The notes under the pieces: generated by a model
What the model saw: only the letters and a program-made list of their open reading frames with translations
Database searches by the model: none
What the model was told of the DNA's origin: nothing
Shown: positions 36,880 to 44,247 of the stretch, one piece after another
Numbering within the stretch: position 1 is the stretch's first letter
Layout: every line of letters starts with the position of its first letter
From: Sphingomonas sp. NFR04
GTDB lineage: Bacteria; Pseudomonadota; Alphaproteobacteria; Sphingomonadales; Sphingomonadaceae
Length of the DNA stretch: 64,000 nt
Assembly: GCF_900114095.1 (NCBI RefSeq)
Contig: NZ_FORV01000003.1
Location: 434,001 to 498,000 of the forward strand
Direction of reading: 5' to 3'
Made by a program: the position numbers and the translations under genes

Positions 36880-36895
36880 GCTATACAAATATAGC
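36880..36895 (-). promoter_or_regulatory. Operator of the RelBE-like operon
   Basis: GCTATA-CAAA-TATAGC is a perfect inverted repeat immediately before the antitoxin's AAGGAGG. It has TATA-like sequence that could include the -10 box. RHH antitoxins autoregulate by binding such sites, so repression by the RelBE-like complex is likely. Confidence 0.65.
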
Positions 36896-36912
36896 GTGAC
36901 GCGGCGGGTCAC

Positions 36913-37179
36913 TCAATAATGATAGCGGCAGCTCAGCACTTCCAGCACCTGCGCGTCGCCCGTTCCGCTTACCCGATACACCAGTCGATGCTCGCCGCTG
37001 ATCCGGCGCGACCACCAGCCGGAGAGGTTGCGGCGGAGCGGCTCCGGCTTGCCGATGCCGGTGAACGGGTGGCGCCGGCATTCCTCGATCAGTGCGTTGA
37101 TGCGATCGGCAACCTTGGGATCGTCGCGCTGCCAATCGACATATTCTGCCCAGGCATCGCGGTCGAACGTTACCTTCAC
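36913..37179 (-). CDS. yoeB: YoeB-family toxin
   Basis: An 88-residue RelE-superfamily mRNA interferase: V-T-F-D-R-D-A-W-A-E-Y-V-D-W-Q, then K-P-E-P-L-R-R-N-L-S-G-W-W-S-R-R-I-S-G-E-H-R-L-V-Y-R-V, and a final L-S-C-R-Y-H-Y. The G-E-H-R-L-V-Y motif and C-terminal R-Y-H-Y are diagnostic of YoeB, which cleaves mRNA at translating ribosomes. It follows yefM with a four-base overlap. Confidence 0.94.
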   Translation of the reverse strand: MKVTFDRDAWAEYVDWQRDDPKVADRINALIEECRRHPFTGIGKPEPLRRNLSGWWSRRISGEHRLVYRVSGTGDAQVLEVLSCRYHY

Positions 37180-37430
37180 GGCTGGATCAGCTCGTGCTCC
37201 TCGCCTTCACCGGCATCGAACCGGGCGATCCGTTCCATCAGCCGCCGTGCATTTTCGGGGGACGCAAGCAGGTGCATCGTCTCCAGCATCCCCTCCCATT
37301 CGCTCTCGGAGACCAGCACCACGCCCTCGCCCTTGGGACGCACGATCTGGATCGGCGCCTTGTCGGCGACGACGCGGTCCAGAACGGCCTTAAGATTGGC
37401 GCGGGTTTCCGAGACGGTCAGGGTCTGCAT
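37176..37430 (-). CDS. yefM: YefM-family antitoxin
   Basis: An 84-residue Phd/YefM antitoxin: M-Q-T-L-T-V-S-E-T-R-A-N-L-K-A-V-L-D-R-V at the DNA-binding N-terminus and a disordered acidic C-terminus that wraps the YoeB toxin. It overlaps yoeB by four bases. The operator just upstream fits YefM autorepression. Confidence 0.94.
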   Translation of the reverse strand: MQTLTVSETRANLKAVLDRVVADKAPIQIVRPKGEGVVLVSESEWEGMLETMHLLASPENARRLMERIARFDAGEGEEHELIQP

Positions 37431-37438
37431 GGCAAGTG

Positions 37439-37458
37439 TTGTACATCAATCTGTACAA
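37439..37458 (-). promoter_or_regulatory. YefM-YoeB operator (TGTACA palindrome)
   Basis: TTGTACA-TCAATC-TGTACAA is a perfect 7-base inverted repeat, 9-28 bases before the yefM start. In E. coli the YefM-YoeB complex binds operator palindromes with a TGTACA core, and both arms here contain exactly that hexamer, so the functional assignment is strong. Confidence 0.8.
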
Positions 37459-37468
37459 AACTTCAATC

Positions 37469-38164
37469 TCACAGCGGCGGCAGTGCCCAATCGATCGGCT
37501 TCTGGCCGATGCTCTCCAGAAACGCGTTCGCCTTGCTGAAATGCCGGCTCCCGAAGAACCCGGAATGCGCCGAGAGCGGCGAGGGGTGGGGGGCCTTGAG
37601 CACCAGATGGCGTCCGCCCTTGTCGATCGAGTCGACGAACGCTGCCTTCTTCTGCGCATGGCTGCCCCAGAGCAGGAACACCACCGGCTCCGCCTTCGCG
37701 TTGACCAGCCGGATCACCGCGTCGGTGAAGCGCTCCCAGCCGCGGCCCTGGTGGGCGGCGGCGCGGCCCATTTCCACGGTCAGCACCGCGTTGAGCAGCA
37801 GCACGCCCTGTTCCGCCCAATGCTCCAGGAAGCCGTGCTGCGCGCGGTGGATGCCGAGGTCGGTCTCCATCTCCTTGTAGATGTTGACCAGGCTCGGCGG
37901 CACCCGCACGCCGGGCTTCACCGAGAAGCACAGGCCGTGCGCCTGGCCCTCGCCATGATAGGGATCCTGCCCGAGGATGACGACGCGCACCTGTTCCAGG
38001 GGCGTCAGGTCGAGCGCGCGGAACCACGCGTTGCCCGCCGGGAAGATGCGCTTCCCCGCCGCCTTCTCGGCGCGGAGATAGTCGCGCAGCGCCGCCATAT
38101 AGGGCTGGGCGAATTCCTCCTCCAGCGGGGCGAGCCAGCTCGGGTGGAGCTTCACGGTAGACAT
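37469..38164 (-). CDS. ung: Uracil-DNA glycosylase
   Basis: A 231-residue family 1 UDG that excises uracil from DNA. The catalytic water-activating loop G-Q-D-P-Y-H-G (Asp67) and the DNA-intercalation loop H-P-S-P-L-S with nearby H-S-G-F-F-G-S are present, as is the uracil-binding L-L-L-N. The ATG at 38164 is preferred over 38209. It follows ubiG on the same strand with four bases between, so the pair is probably an operon. Confidence 0.95.
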   Translation of the reverse strand: MSTVKLHPSWLAPLEEEFAQPYMAALRDYLRAEKAAGKRIFPAGNAWFRALDLTPLEQVRVVILGQDPYHGEGQAHGLCFSVKPGVRVPPSLVNIYKEMETDLGIHRAQHGFLEHWAEQGVLLLNAVLTVEMGRAAAHQGRGWERFTDAVIRLVNAKAEPVVFLLWGSHAQKKAAFVDSIDKGGRHLVLKAPHPSPLSAHSGFFGSRHFSKANAFLESIGQKPIDWALPPL

Positions 38165-38168
38165 CCGA

Positions 38169-38900
38169 TCAGGCCCGTACCGCGGTGACCAGATAGTTGA
38201 GCGCGTCATGCTCGTTCACCACGAAGCCGCGCGTCGGCGAGAAGGTCAGGCCCCGACGATCGAACACCTTCAGGCCTGCGTCGACCAGCAGCGCCTCCAG
38301 TTCCTCGGGCTTGAGGAAACGGCTCCAGTCGTGCGTGCCCTTGGGAATCGCGCCGGTGCCCTCGGCGAGCGTGATCATCGCCAGGCGCGACAGCGGCGTG
38401 CGGTTGGGCGTGGAGAGCACCATCAGCCCGCCCTCGGCCAATGCTCCCGCCAGCCCGCGCACGAAGGCAGCGGGATCGCTCACATGCTCGATCACTTCCA
38501 TCGAGGTGACGAGATCAAAGGTCCGCCCCGCAAGGTCCTCGATGCCGCCATGGACATAGTCGATCGGCAGCCCGGAGAGTTCGGCATGCGCACGCGCCGC
38601 GCCGATATTCTCGGCGGCCGCGTCCACCCCGGTTACCCGCGCGCCGAGACGGGCCAGCGGCTCGCACAGCAGCCCGGCGCCGCAGCCGACGTCGATCGCG
38701 GTCTTGCCGGTCAGCGGCATGAAATCGGCCGAATCGCCTGCCCAATGCGCGTCGATCGCGCGGCGAATATAGCCCAGCCGCGCAGGATTCAGCCTGTGGA
38801 GCATGGCGGAGGAACCCTTTGGATTCCACCAATCGGCCGCCAGACGACCGAAATGTTCCGCTTCACGGGGGTCAATCGTAGCTATTGTTGCGTTCGGCAT
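38169..38900 (-). CDS. ubiG: Ubiquinone O-methyltransferase UbiG
   Basis: A 243-residue SAM-dependent methyltransferase for both O-methylations of ubiquinone. It has the family N-terminus A-D-W-W-N-P-K-G, the SAM motif [10 protein letters not shown], and later [10 protein letters not shown] and L-S-T-P-N-R-T, all typical UbiG. It is divergent from lysC with a 58-base gap, which must hold both promoters. Confidence 0.95.
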   Translation of the reverse strand: MPNATIATIDPREAEHFGRLAADWWNPKGSSAMLHRLNPARLGYIRRAIDAHWAGDSADFMPLTGKTAIDVGCGAGLLCEPLARLGARVTGVDAAAENIGAARAHAELSGLPIDYVHGGIEDLAGRTFDLVTSMEVIEHVSDPAAFVRGLAGALAEGGLMVLSTPNRTPLSRLAMITLAEGTGAIPKGTHDWSRFLKPEELEALLVDAGLKVFDRRGLTFSPTRGFVVNEHDALNYLVTAVRA

Positions 38901-38958
38901 CGCTGGCTCCTATCAGGCACGCCCATCTCTCCCAAGGGCAGGAAACAAGCAACCAGCC

Positions 38959-40230
38959 ATGGCGCGTATCGTAATGAAGTTCGGCGGCACATCGATGGCC
39001 GGGATCGAGCGTATCCGCAGCGTCGCCGCCCGCGTCAAACGCGAATGGGAGGCGGGCAACCAGGTCGCCGTGGTCGTCTCGGCGATGGCGGGCGAGACCG
39101 ACCGGCTGGTCGGCTTCTGCCGCGAGGCCTCGTCGCTCTACAACCCCAAGGAATATGATGTCGTCGTCTCGGCCGGCGAGCAGATCACCAGCGGGCTGCT
39201 GGCGATCGCGCTGCAGGCGATCGGCGTGCCGGCCCGCTCCTGGCTCGGCTGGCAGCTGCCGGTGCAGACCTCGGACGCCTTCGCCAAGGCGCGGATCGAG
39301 GATATCGGCACCGACGCGCTGCTCGCCAGCATGGGCGCGGGCGAAGTTGCGGTGGTGCCGGGCTTCCAGGGCGTGCACGACAACCGCATCACCACGCTGG
39401 GCCGTGGCGGATCGGATACCTCGGCGGTGGCGGTGGCGGCGGCGGTGAAGGCCGATCGCTGCGACATCTACACCGATGTCGACGGGGTCTACACCACCGA
39501 TCCGCGCATCGTGCCCCGCGCACGCAAGCTGAAGCGCGTGACCTATGAGGAAATGCTCGAACTCGCCAGCGTCGGCGCCAAGGTGCTCCAGACTCGTTCG
39601 GTCGGCCTGGCGATGAAGGAAGGGGTTCGCGTGCAGGTGCTCTCGTCCTTCACGGGCGATGACGCGCCGATGGCAGATACATTGCCCGGGACGATGATCG
39701 TGGGCGAAGAGGAGATTCAGGACGTGGAACGCCAGCTCATCACCGGCATCGCGCACGACAAGAACGAGGCCAAGATCACGCTCACCGCAGTGCCGGACAA
39801 GCCCGGCGCGGTGGCATCGATCTTCACCCCGCTTGCCGATGCCAGCATCAACGTGGACATGATCATCCAGAACATCGCGCACCAGAGCGCCGGCAGCGCC
39901 AGCGCGACGGACGTGACGTTCACGGTGCCGGCGGCGGATCTTGCCCGCTCGCTGGAGATCCTGGCGCAGCAGAAGGAAGCGATCGGCTTCACCGGCATCA
40001 GCCATGACACGCGGGTGGCAAAGGTGTCGGTAGTCGGCGTCGGCATGCGCAGCCATGCCGGCGTTGCCGCGACGATGTTCCAGACGCTGGGCGCGCGCGG
40101 CATCAACATCCAGGCGATCACCACGTCGGAGATCAAGGTCTCGGTGCTGATCGAAGAGGATTATACCGAGCTGGCGGTGCGCGTGCTGCACACCGCCTAT
40201 GGCCTCGACGCGGACGACGTCGCCGCCTGA
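38959..40230 (+). CDS. lysC: Aspartate kinase (LysC type)
   Basis: A 423-residue aspartokinase, the first committed step to lysine, methionine and threonine. The kinase domain starts K-F-G-G-T-S (7-12), and two C-terminal ACT repeats (about 265-420) with I-N-V-D-M-I-I-Q-N and I-N-I-Q-A-I-T-T-S-E-I-K are the feedback sensor. Length matches the alpha/beta-fused type. The ATG at 38959 is chosen because the upstream open frame is not conserved. Confidence 0.96.
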   Translation: MARIVMKFGGTSMAGIERIRSVAARVKREWEAGNQVAVVVSAMAGETDRLVGFCREASSLYNPKEYDVVVSAGEQITSGLLAIALQAIGVPARSWLGWQLPVQTSDAFAKARIEDIGTDALLASMGAGEVAVVPGFQGVHDNRITTLGRGGSDTSAVAVAAAVKADRCDIYTDVDGVYTTDPRIVPRARKLKRVTYEEMLELASVGAKVLQTRSVGLAMKEGVRVQVLSSFTGDDAPMADTLPGTMIVGEEEIQDVERQLITGIAHDKNEAKITLTAVPDKPGAVASIFTPLADASINVDMIIQNIAHQSAGSASATDVTFTVPAADLARSLEILAQQKEAIGFTGISHDTRVAKVSVVGVGMRSHAGVAATMFQTLGARGINIQAITTSEIKVSVLIEEDYTELAVRVLHTAYGLDADDVAA

Positions 40231-40239
40231 CCCGTGCGC

Positions 40240-40268
40240 GGGGGCGTGGCCGGACCGGCTACGCCCCC
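40240..40268. terminator. Hairpin at the lysC / GH115 convergent end
   Basis: GGGGGCGT (40240-40247) pairs with ACGCCCCC (40261-40268), extended inwards by GCCGG/CCGGC with a mismatch. The arms overlap the GH115 stop. It has no strong T-run but fits a shared transcription end. Confidence 0.5.
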
Positions 40269-42844
40269 GTCTTCACGACGAGGCGCTGGAGGACCACATT
40301 GTCGTCGATGCGCCAGACCTTCACGACATGGGCACCGGGCGCCACCGCGGGGAAGCGCGCGACGAGCGTGCGGCCGTTCTCCTCGACCGCCTTGTTCCAG
40401 TCGCGCTGGGCTTGGGTCTTGGTGTCGTTGGGGGCGGGGACGAGCGTGTCGGTGAGGATCTGCACCGGGCCGTCATTCACCGACACGCCGATGCGCTGCT
40501 GGTTGCGCCCCGTCGTGTCGAGGGTCGGCACCAGCTCCAGCGCGACGGTGAGCGGGCCACCCTTCGGTAGCACCACTGCATAGTCGACATGGACGCCGTC
40601 CGCCGCAGCGGTGGCGGGGCGACCCTGCGGGAAGGTCGTCACCGCGCCCTGCGTGCGGCCGAGATGCGGCACGCGACGCCAGTTTAGCCCCTTGCCGCCG
40701 CTGGCTGCCACGAAGTCCGGTGCCTCGATCACGATCTGATCGGCGGGGCGCGAAGGCGGCACGAAGACGATCGGCCCGGCCTTGCCGTCAACGCGGCGCA
40801 CCATCGGCATCACCTGCTGCTTGGGCTCCTGCCAGTTGGTGTAGCCAATATGGGTCTGGGCCATCATCCCGTCCCATTTGCCGCCGTTCAGCGCGTGATA
40901 GGCGGCGGTGATCTCCGTATCGCGGGCGAAGGCGCGCTCGGCCTGCTCGGCGAACGCGTTGGCGCGCGCGTCGTTGGCTGCGGCCAGACGGCGGTTCCAC
41001 GCGACGGCGTAGTAAAGCCGGTAGACGTTCGCGACCGCGAGGATCGGGTGCTCGACCAGCTGGAACCACGCGTCGCGCGCATCGGCGGCGATGCGGGGCT
41101 TCACCGCCGCCATGTCGCGCTCCAGCGCCTCCCATTCGGCGACCACGCGGCCGAAATCCCCGCCGTCGAGCTTGCCGTCACTCCGCACCGGGCCGAGCGC
41201 GAAGCTATCGGCGTCAAGCAGCTCGGGCTTCCGCCGTGCGGCGAGCTGGCCATAGCGGGTGAGCAGCGCGCCGACCTTCTCCGCCTGCGCCGGACCGAAC
41301 GCCGCGCCTGCCCAACGCGCCGGATAGGCGGCCATCGTCTCCAGCGTCATCGCCTCGGGGTTCCACGCTTGCTCCAGGAAGAAGCTCAGCGGATATTCCA
41401 TCGGCTTGAGGTCGCCGACATTGACGATCCAGATCGTCCGCGCGCCCCGCTGCCAGGCGAGGTCCATCTGCTGCCAGTTCTTCTCGATCTGGTTGGTGTT
41501 CAGCCACTTGTAGTTGCGCGGTGCCCCCACATAATCGAAATGGTAGTAGACGCCGTAGCCGCCCTTGCGGTTGAGGTCGGCGGTCGCCAGCCGGCGGATC
41601 TGGCCCCAATTGTCGTCGGCGAACAACAGCGTGACGTCGTCCGGCACGCGCATGCCGTGGTCGTAATAATCCTGCACTTCCTTGTAGAGCGCCCACATCT
41701 GCGGCGTCGCCTCGGCGGGGCGCTTGGTCACATCGGCCAGAATGCTGCGCTGGTCCGCCACGATCTTCTCGAGCAGCCCGGTGGCGGTGCCCTCCGCCAT
41801 CGCCTCGTCGCCGTCGCCACGCATGCCGACGGTGACCAGGCAGTCATAGCCCTTGCCGTCGCCCTTCGACATCATCCTCTCGATGCCGCCCCGCCAGAAG
41901 CGGCGGAGATTCTCGGCATTGGTTGCGTAATCCCATTTGCCGCCGGTGACGCCCTGGTCGGTGTTGCGGTGCCATTCCTCCTGCGCGCGGGTCATCGGCT
42001 CGTGGTGCGAGGTGCCCATCACCACGCCCATCGCGTCGGCGAGCACCATGTTCTGGGGATCGTCGTCGTTGAACGCCTTGCCCCACATCGCCGGCCACAG
42101 ATAATTGCCCTTCAGCCGCAGCAGCAGCTCGAAGACATGGGCGTACATCGCGGCGTTGATCCCGCCGAAATGCTTCTTGGCCCAGCCGCTGAAGGCGGGG
42201 TCCTCGTCGTTGATGAAGAAGCCGCGATAGCGCACCCGCGGCTGGTCGCGCCGCGAGCCGGGGGCGAGCGTCACATCGGCGCGGCGGCGCACCGGCACGT
42301 CGGCGAACCAGTGCCAGGGCGAGACGCCGATCCGCTGGGAAATATCGTAGGTGCCATAGACCGCGCCGCGCCGATCCGACCCCACGATCACCAGCGCCTG
42401 GGGGATGCCGGGGGCAGGGTTGTCGAGCACGATCTGGCGATAGGCTTCCCATTCGCCCTGCAGGTCGTGCACGTCGATCCGGCCCTGCCGCACCAGCGCG
42501 TCGAGCATCGGCGAGCGGCCGAGCTGGGCGATCAGCACCACTGGCGCCTTCGCCTCCTCGAGCTTCTCGATACGGCGCGGGGCGGTGCCGCCGACACGCG
42601 CGAGATCCTGGGCGAAGGCATCCGCGACATGGGTGAGCGCCGGGTCGGCACCTGCATCCACCACCAACGTCGCGGGCACGCCGCCGCGGATCAGCGGGAA
42701 GCCGACTCCCTTGCCGTCCACCAGGGCGAGCGGCTCCGACGAGGTGCCGGCATGCGCAGCGCCTGCGGCCAGCGCCGCCGCGGCCGATGCTTGCAGCAGC
42801 ATGCGGCGATCCACCGCGAGGAGAGAATCAACGGGGGAGGACAT
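40259..42844 (-). CDS. GH115-family glycoside hydrolase (alpha-glucuronidase), Tat-exported
   Basis: An 861-residue protein with a twin-arginine signal (V-D-R-R-M-L-L-Q-A-S-A-A-A-A-L, about 31 residues). The body has the GH115 layout, with motifs R-Y-R-G-F-F-I-N-D-E-D, L-K-G-N-Y-L-W-P-A-M-W-G-K-A-F-N-D-D and M-G-T-S-H-H-E-P-M near the catalytic region. GH115 enzymes remove 4-O-methyl-glucuronic acid from xylan in the periplasm or on the surface. It is the only polysaccharide-degrading gene seen, and a LacI-type operator lies upstream. Confidence 0.9.
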   Translation of the reverse strand: MSSPVDSLLAVDRRMLLQASAAAALAAGAAHAGTSSEPLALVDGKGVGFPLIRGGVPATLVVDAGADPALTHVADAFAQDLARVGGTAPRRIEKLEEAKAPVVLIAQLGRSPMLDALVRQGRIDVHDLQGEWEAYRQIVLDNPAPGIPQALVIVGSDRRGAVYGTYDISQRIGVSPWHWFADVPVRRRADVTLAPGSRRDQPRVRYRGFFINDEDPAFSGWAKKHFGGINAAMYAHVFELLLRLKGNYLWPAMWGKAFNDDDPQNMVLADAMGVVMGTSHHEPMTRAQEEWHRNTDQGVTGGKWDYATNAENLRRFWRGGIERMMSKGDGKGYDCLVTVGMRGDGDEAMAEGTATGLLEKIVADQRSILADVTKRPAEATPQMWALYKEVQDYYDHGMRVPDDVTLLFADDNWGQIRRLATADLNRKGGYGVYYHFDYVGAPRNYKWLNTNQIEKNWQQMDLAWQRGARTIWIVNVGDLKPMEYPLSFFLEQAWNPEAMTLETMAAYPARWAGAAFGPAQAEKVGALLTRYGQLAARRKPELLDADSFALGPVRSDGKLDGGDFGRVVAEWEALERDMAAVKPRIAADARDAWFQLVEHPILAVANVYRLYYAVAWNRRLAAANDARANAFAEQAERAFARDTEITAAYHALNGGKWDGMMAQTHIGYTNWQEPKQQVMPMVRRVDGKAGPIVFVPPSRPADQIVIEAPDFVAASGGKGLNWRRVPHLGRTQGAVTTFPQGRPATAAADGVHVDYAVVLPKGGPLTVALELVPTLDTTGRNQQRIGVSVNDGPVQILTDTLVPAPNDTKTQAQRDWNKAVEENGRTLVARFPAVAPGAHVVKVWRIDDNVVLQRLVVKTGA

Positions 42845-42869
42845 CGCAACTCCTGGATTTTCTTATGGT

Positions 42870-42883
42870 TGATAGCGCTATCA
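42870..42883 (-). promoter_or_regulatory. LacI-type operator upstream of GH115
   Basis: TGATAGCGCTATCA is a perfect 14-base palindrome with the central GCGC of many LacI/GalR operators. It lies 26-39 bases before the GH115 ATG, where repressor binding would block transcription. No LacI-family gene is in the window, so the regulator must be encoded elsewhere. Confidence 0.65.
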
Positions 42884-42979
42884 TGACCAGTTGCGGTTTG
42901 GCGGGCAAGGAGGAAACCGGCACATCGCGATGGTTGCGGCCCCTTGCAGAGTCCGCCCCCGCGGCGCTAGGCGCGCTCG

Positions 42980-44011
42980 ATGACCAGCACCTCCACGATC
43001 GGCGCCGAGCGCCTGGCCCGCCGCATGGCGCGCGGCTGCGAATTCCTGGGCAGCGAGACCGCCATCCTGGGCGGCGCGATGTCCTGGGTATCTGAGCGCA
43101 ACCTCGTCGCCGCCATTTCCAACGCGGGTGGCTTCGGCGTGATCGCGTGCGGCGCGATGAGCCCCGAGCTGCTCGACGCGGAGATCGCCGCGACCAAGGC
43201 GCTGACGGACAAGCCGTTCGGCGTCAACCTGATCACCATGCACCCGCAGCTGTTCGAGCTGATCGAGGTGTGTGGCAAGCACGGCGTGGGGCATGTGGTG
43301 CTCGCGGGCGGGCTGCCGCCGGCTGGCTCGCTCGACGCGATCAAGGGCCACGGGGCCAAGCTGATCTGCTTCGCGCCGGCGCTGAGCCTCGCCAAGAAGC
43401 TGATCCGCTCGGGTGTCGACGCGCTCGTCGTCGAAGGTATGGAAGCCGGCGGCCATATCGGCCCGGTCTCGACCAGCGTGCTGGCGCAGGAAATCCTGCC
43501 CGAGGTGGCTTCGCAGGTACCCGTGTTCGTTGCCGGCGGCATCGGCCGCGGCGAGGCGATCGCGGGCTATCTCGACATGGGGGCGGCGGGCGTCCAGCTC
43601 GGCACCCGCTTCGCGGCGGCGACGGAGAGTATCGCGCATCCCAATTTCAAGAAGGCGTTCATCCGCGCCTCGGCGCGCGACGCGATCGCCAGCGTGCAGA
43701 TCGATCCGCGCCTGCCGGTGATCCCGGTGCGCGCGCTCAAGAATGCCGGCGGCGAGCTGTTCACCGCCAAGCAGCGCGAAGTGGCGCAGGCGCTGGACCA
43801 GGGCGGCATCGAGATGGCCGAGGCGCAGCTGCAGATCGAGCATTACTGGGCGGGTGCCTTGCGCCGCGCGGTGATCGACGGCGATATCGAGCATGGCAGC
43901 GTGATGGCCGGCCAGTCGGTCGGCATGGTCACCAAGGAAGAGCCGGTCGCGACGATCATCGCAACGCTGATGGCCGAAGCCGCCCACGCGCTGGAGAAGC
44001 GCGCGGCGTAA
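42980..44011 (+). CDS. Nitronate monooxygenase / FabK-like flavoprotein
   Basis: A 343-residue FMN TIM-barrel enzyme. It has the family early motif M-S-W-V-S-E-R-N-L-V-A-A-I-S-N-A-G-G-F-G, the FMN-phosphate-binding E-G-M-E-A-G-G-H-I-G-P-V and a glycine loop V-A-G-G-I-G-R-G. Relatives are nitronate monooxygenases, which detoxify propionate-3-nitronate, or enoyl-ACP reductase FabK; the sequence does not decide. It is divergent from the GH115 gene. Confidence 0.82.
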   Translation: MTSTSTIGAERLARRMARGCEFLGSETAILGGAMSWVSERNLVAAISNAGGFGVIACGAMSPELLDAEIAATKALTDKPFGVNLITMHPQLFELIEVCGKHGVGHVVLAGGLPPAGSLDAIKGHGAKLICFAPALSLAKKLIRSGVDALVVEGMEAGGHIGPVSTSVLAQEILPEVASQVPVFVAGGIGRGEAIAGYLDMGAAGVQLGTRFAAATESIAHPNFKKAFIRASARDAIASVQIDPRLPVIPVRALKNAGGELFTAKQREVAQALDQGGIEMAEAQLQIEHYWAGALRRAVIDGDIEHGSVMAGQSVGMVTKEEPVATIIATLMAEAAHALEKRAA

Positions 44012-44031
44012 GACTGCGCGCGCTCCACAAA

Positions 44032-44137
44032 CCCATCGTCATCCCCGCGCAGGCGGGGATCCATTGGCGCTGAATCCGCGGTTCCTGCCCCCAGCGTCCT
44101 GGCAAATGGATTCCCGCCTTCGCGGGAATGACGATGG
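44032..44137. repeat. Palindromic repeat, family A, copy 3
   Basis: The longest copy: CCATCGTCATCCC..GGATCCATT on the left and AATGGATTCCC..GGGAATGACGATGG on the right. Its core GGCGCTGAATCCGCGGTTCC..CGTCCTGGCAA is the reverse complement of the core in copy 1 with small changes, so the core is part of the element. It separates the NMO-like gene from ptsP on the same strand. Confidence 0.85.
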
Positions 44138-44247
44138 TTGGTTCGGCGGGCATTCTCTGCCTGCCGCAGCGTCCGCGGTTCCGTATTCCGCGCTTTTGCT
44201 GCGCGCCCGGCTTGGCGCGGGTGCGCACAATCTGTTACCGCTGATCC

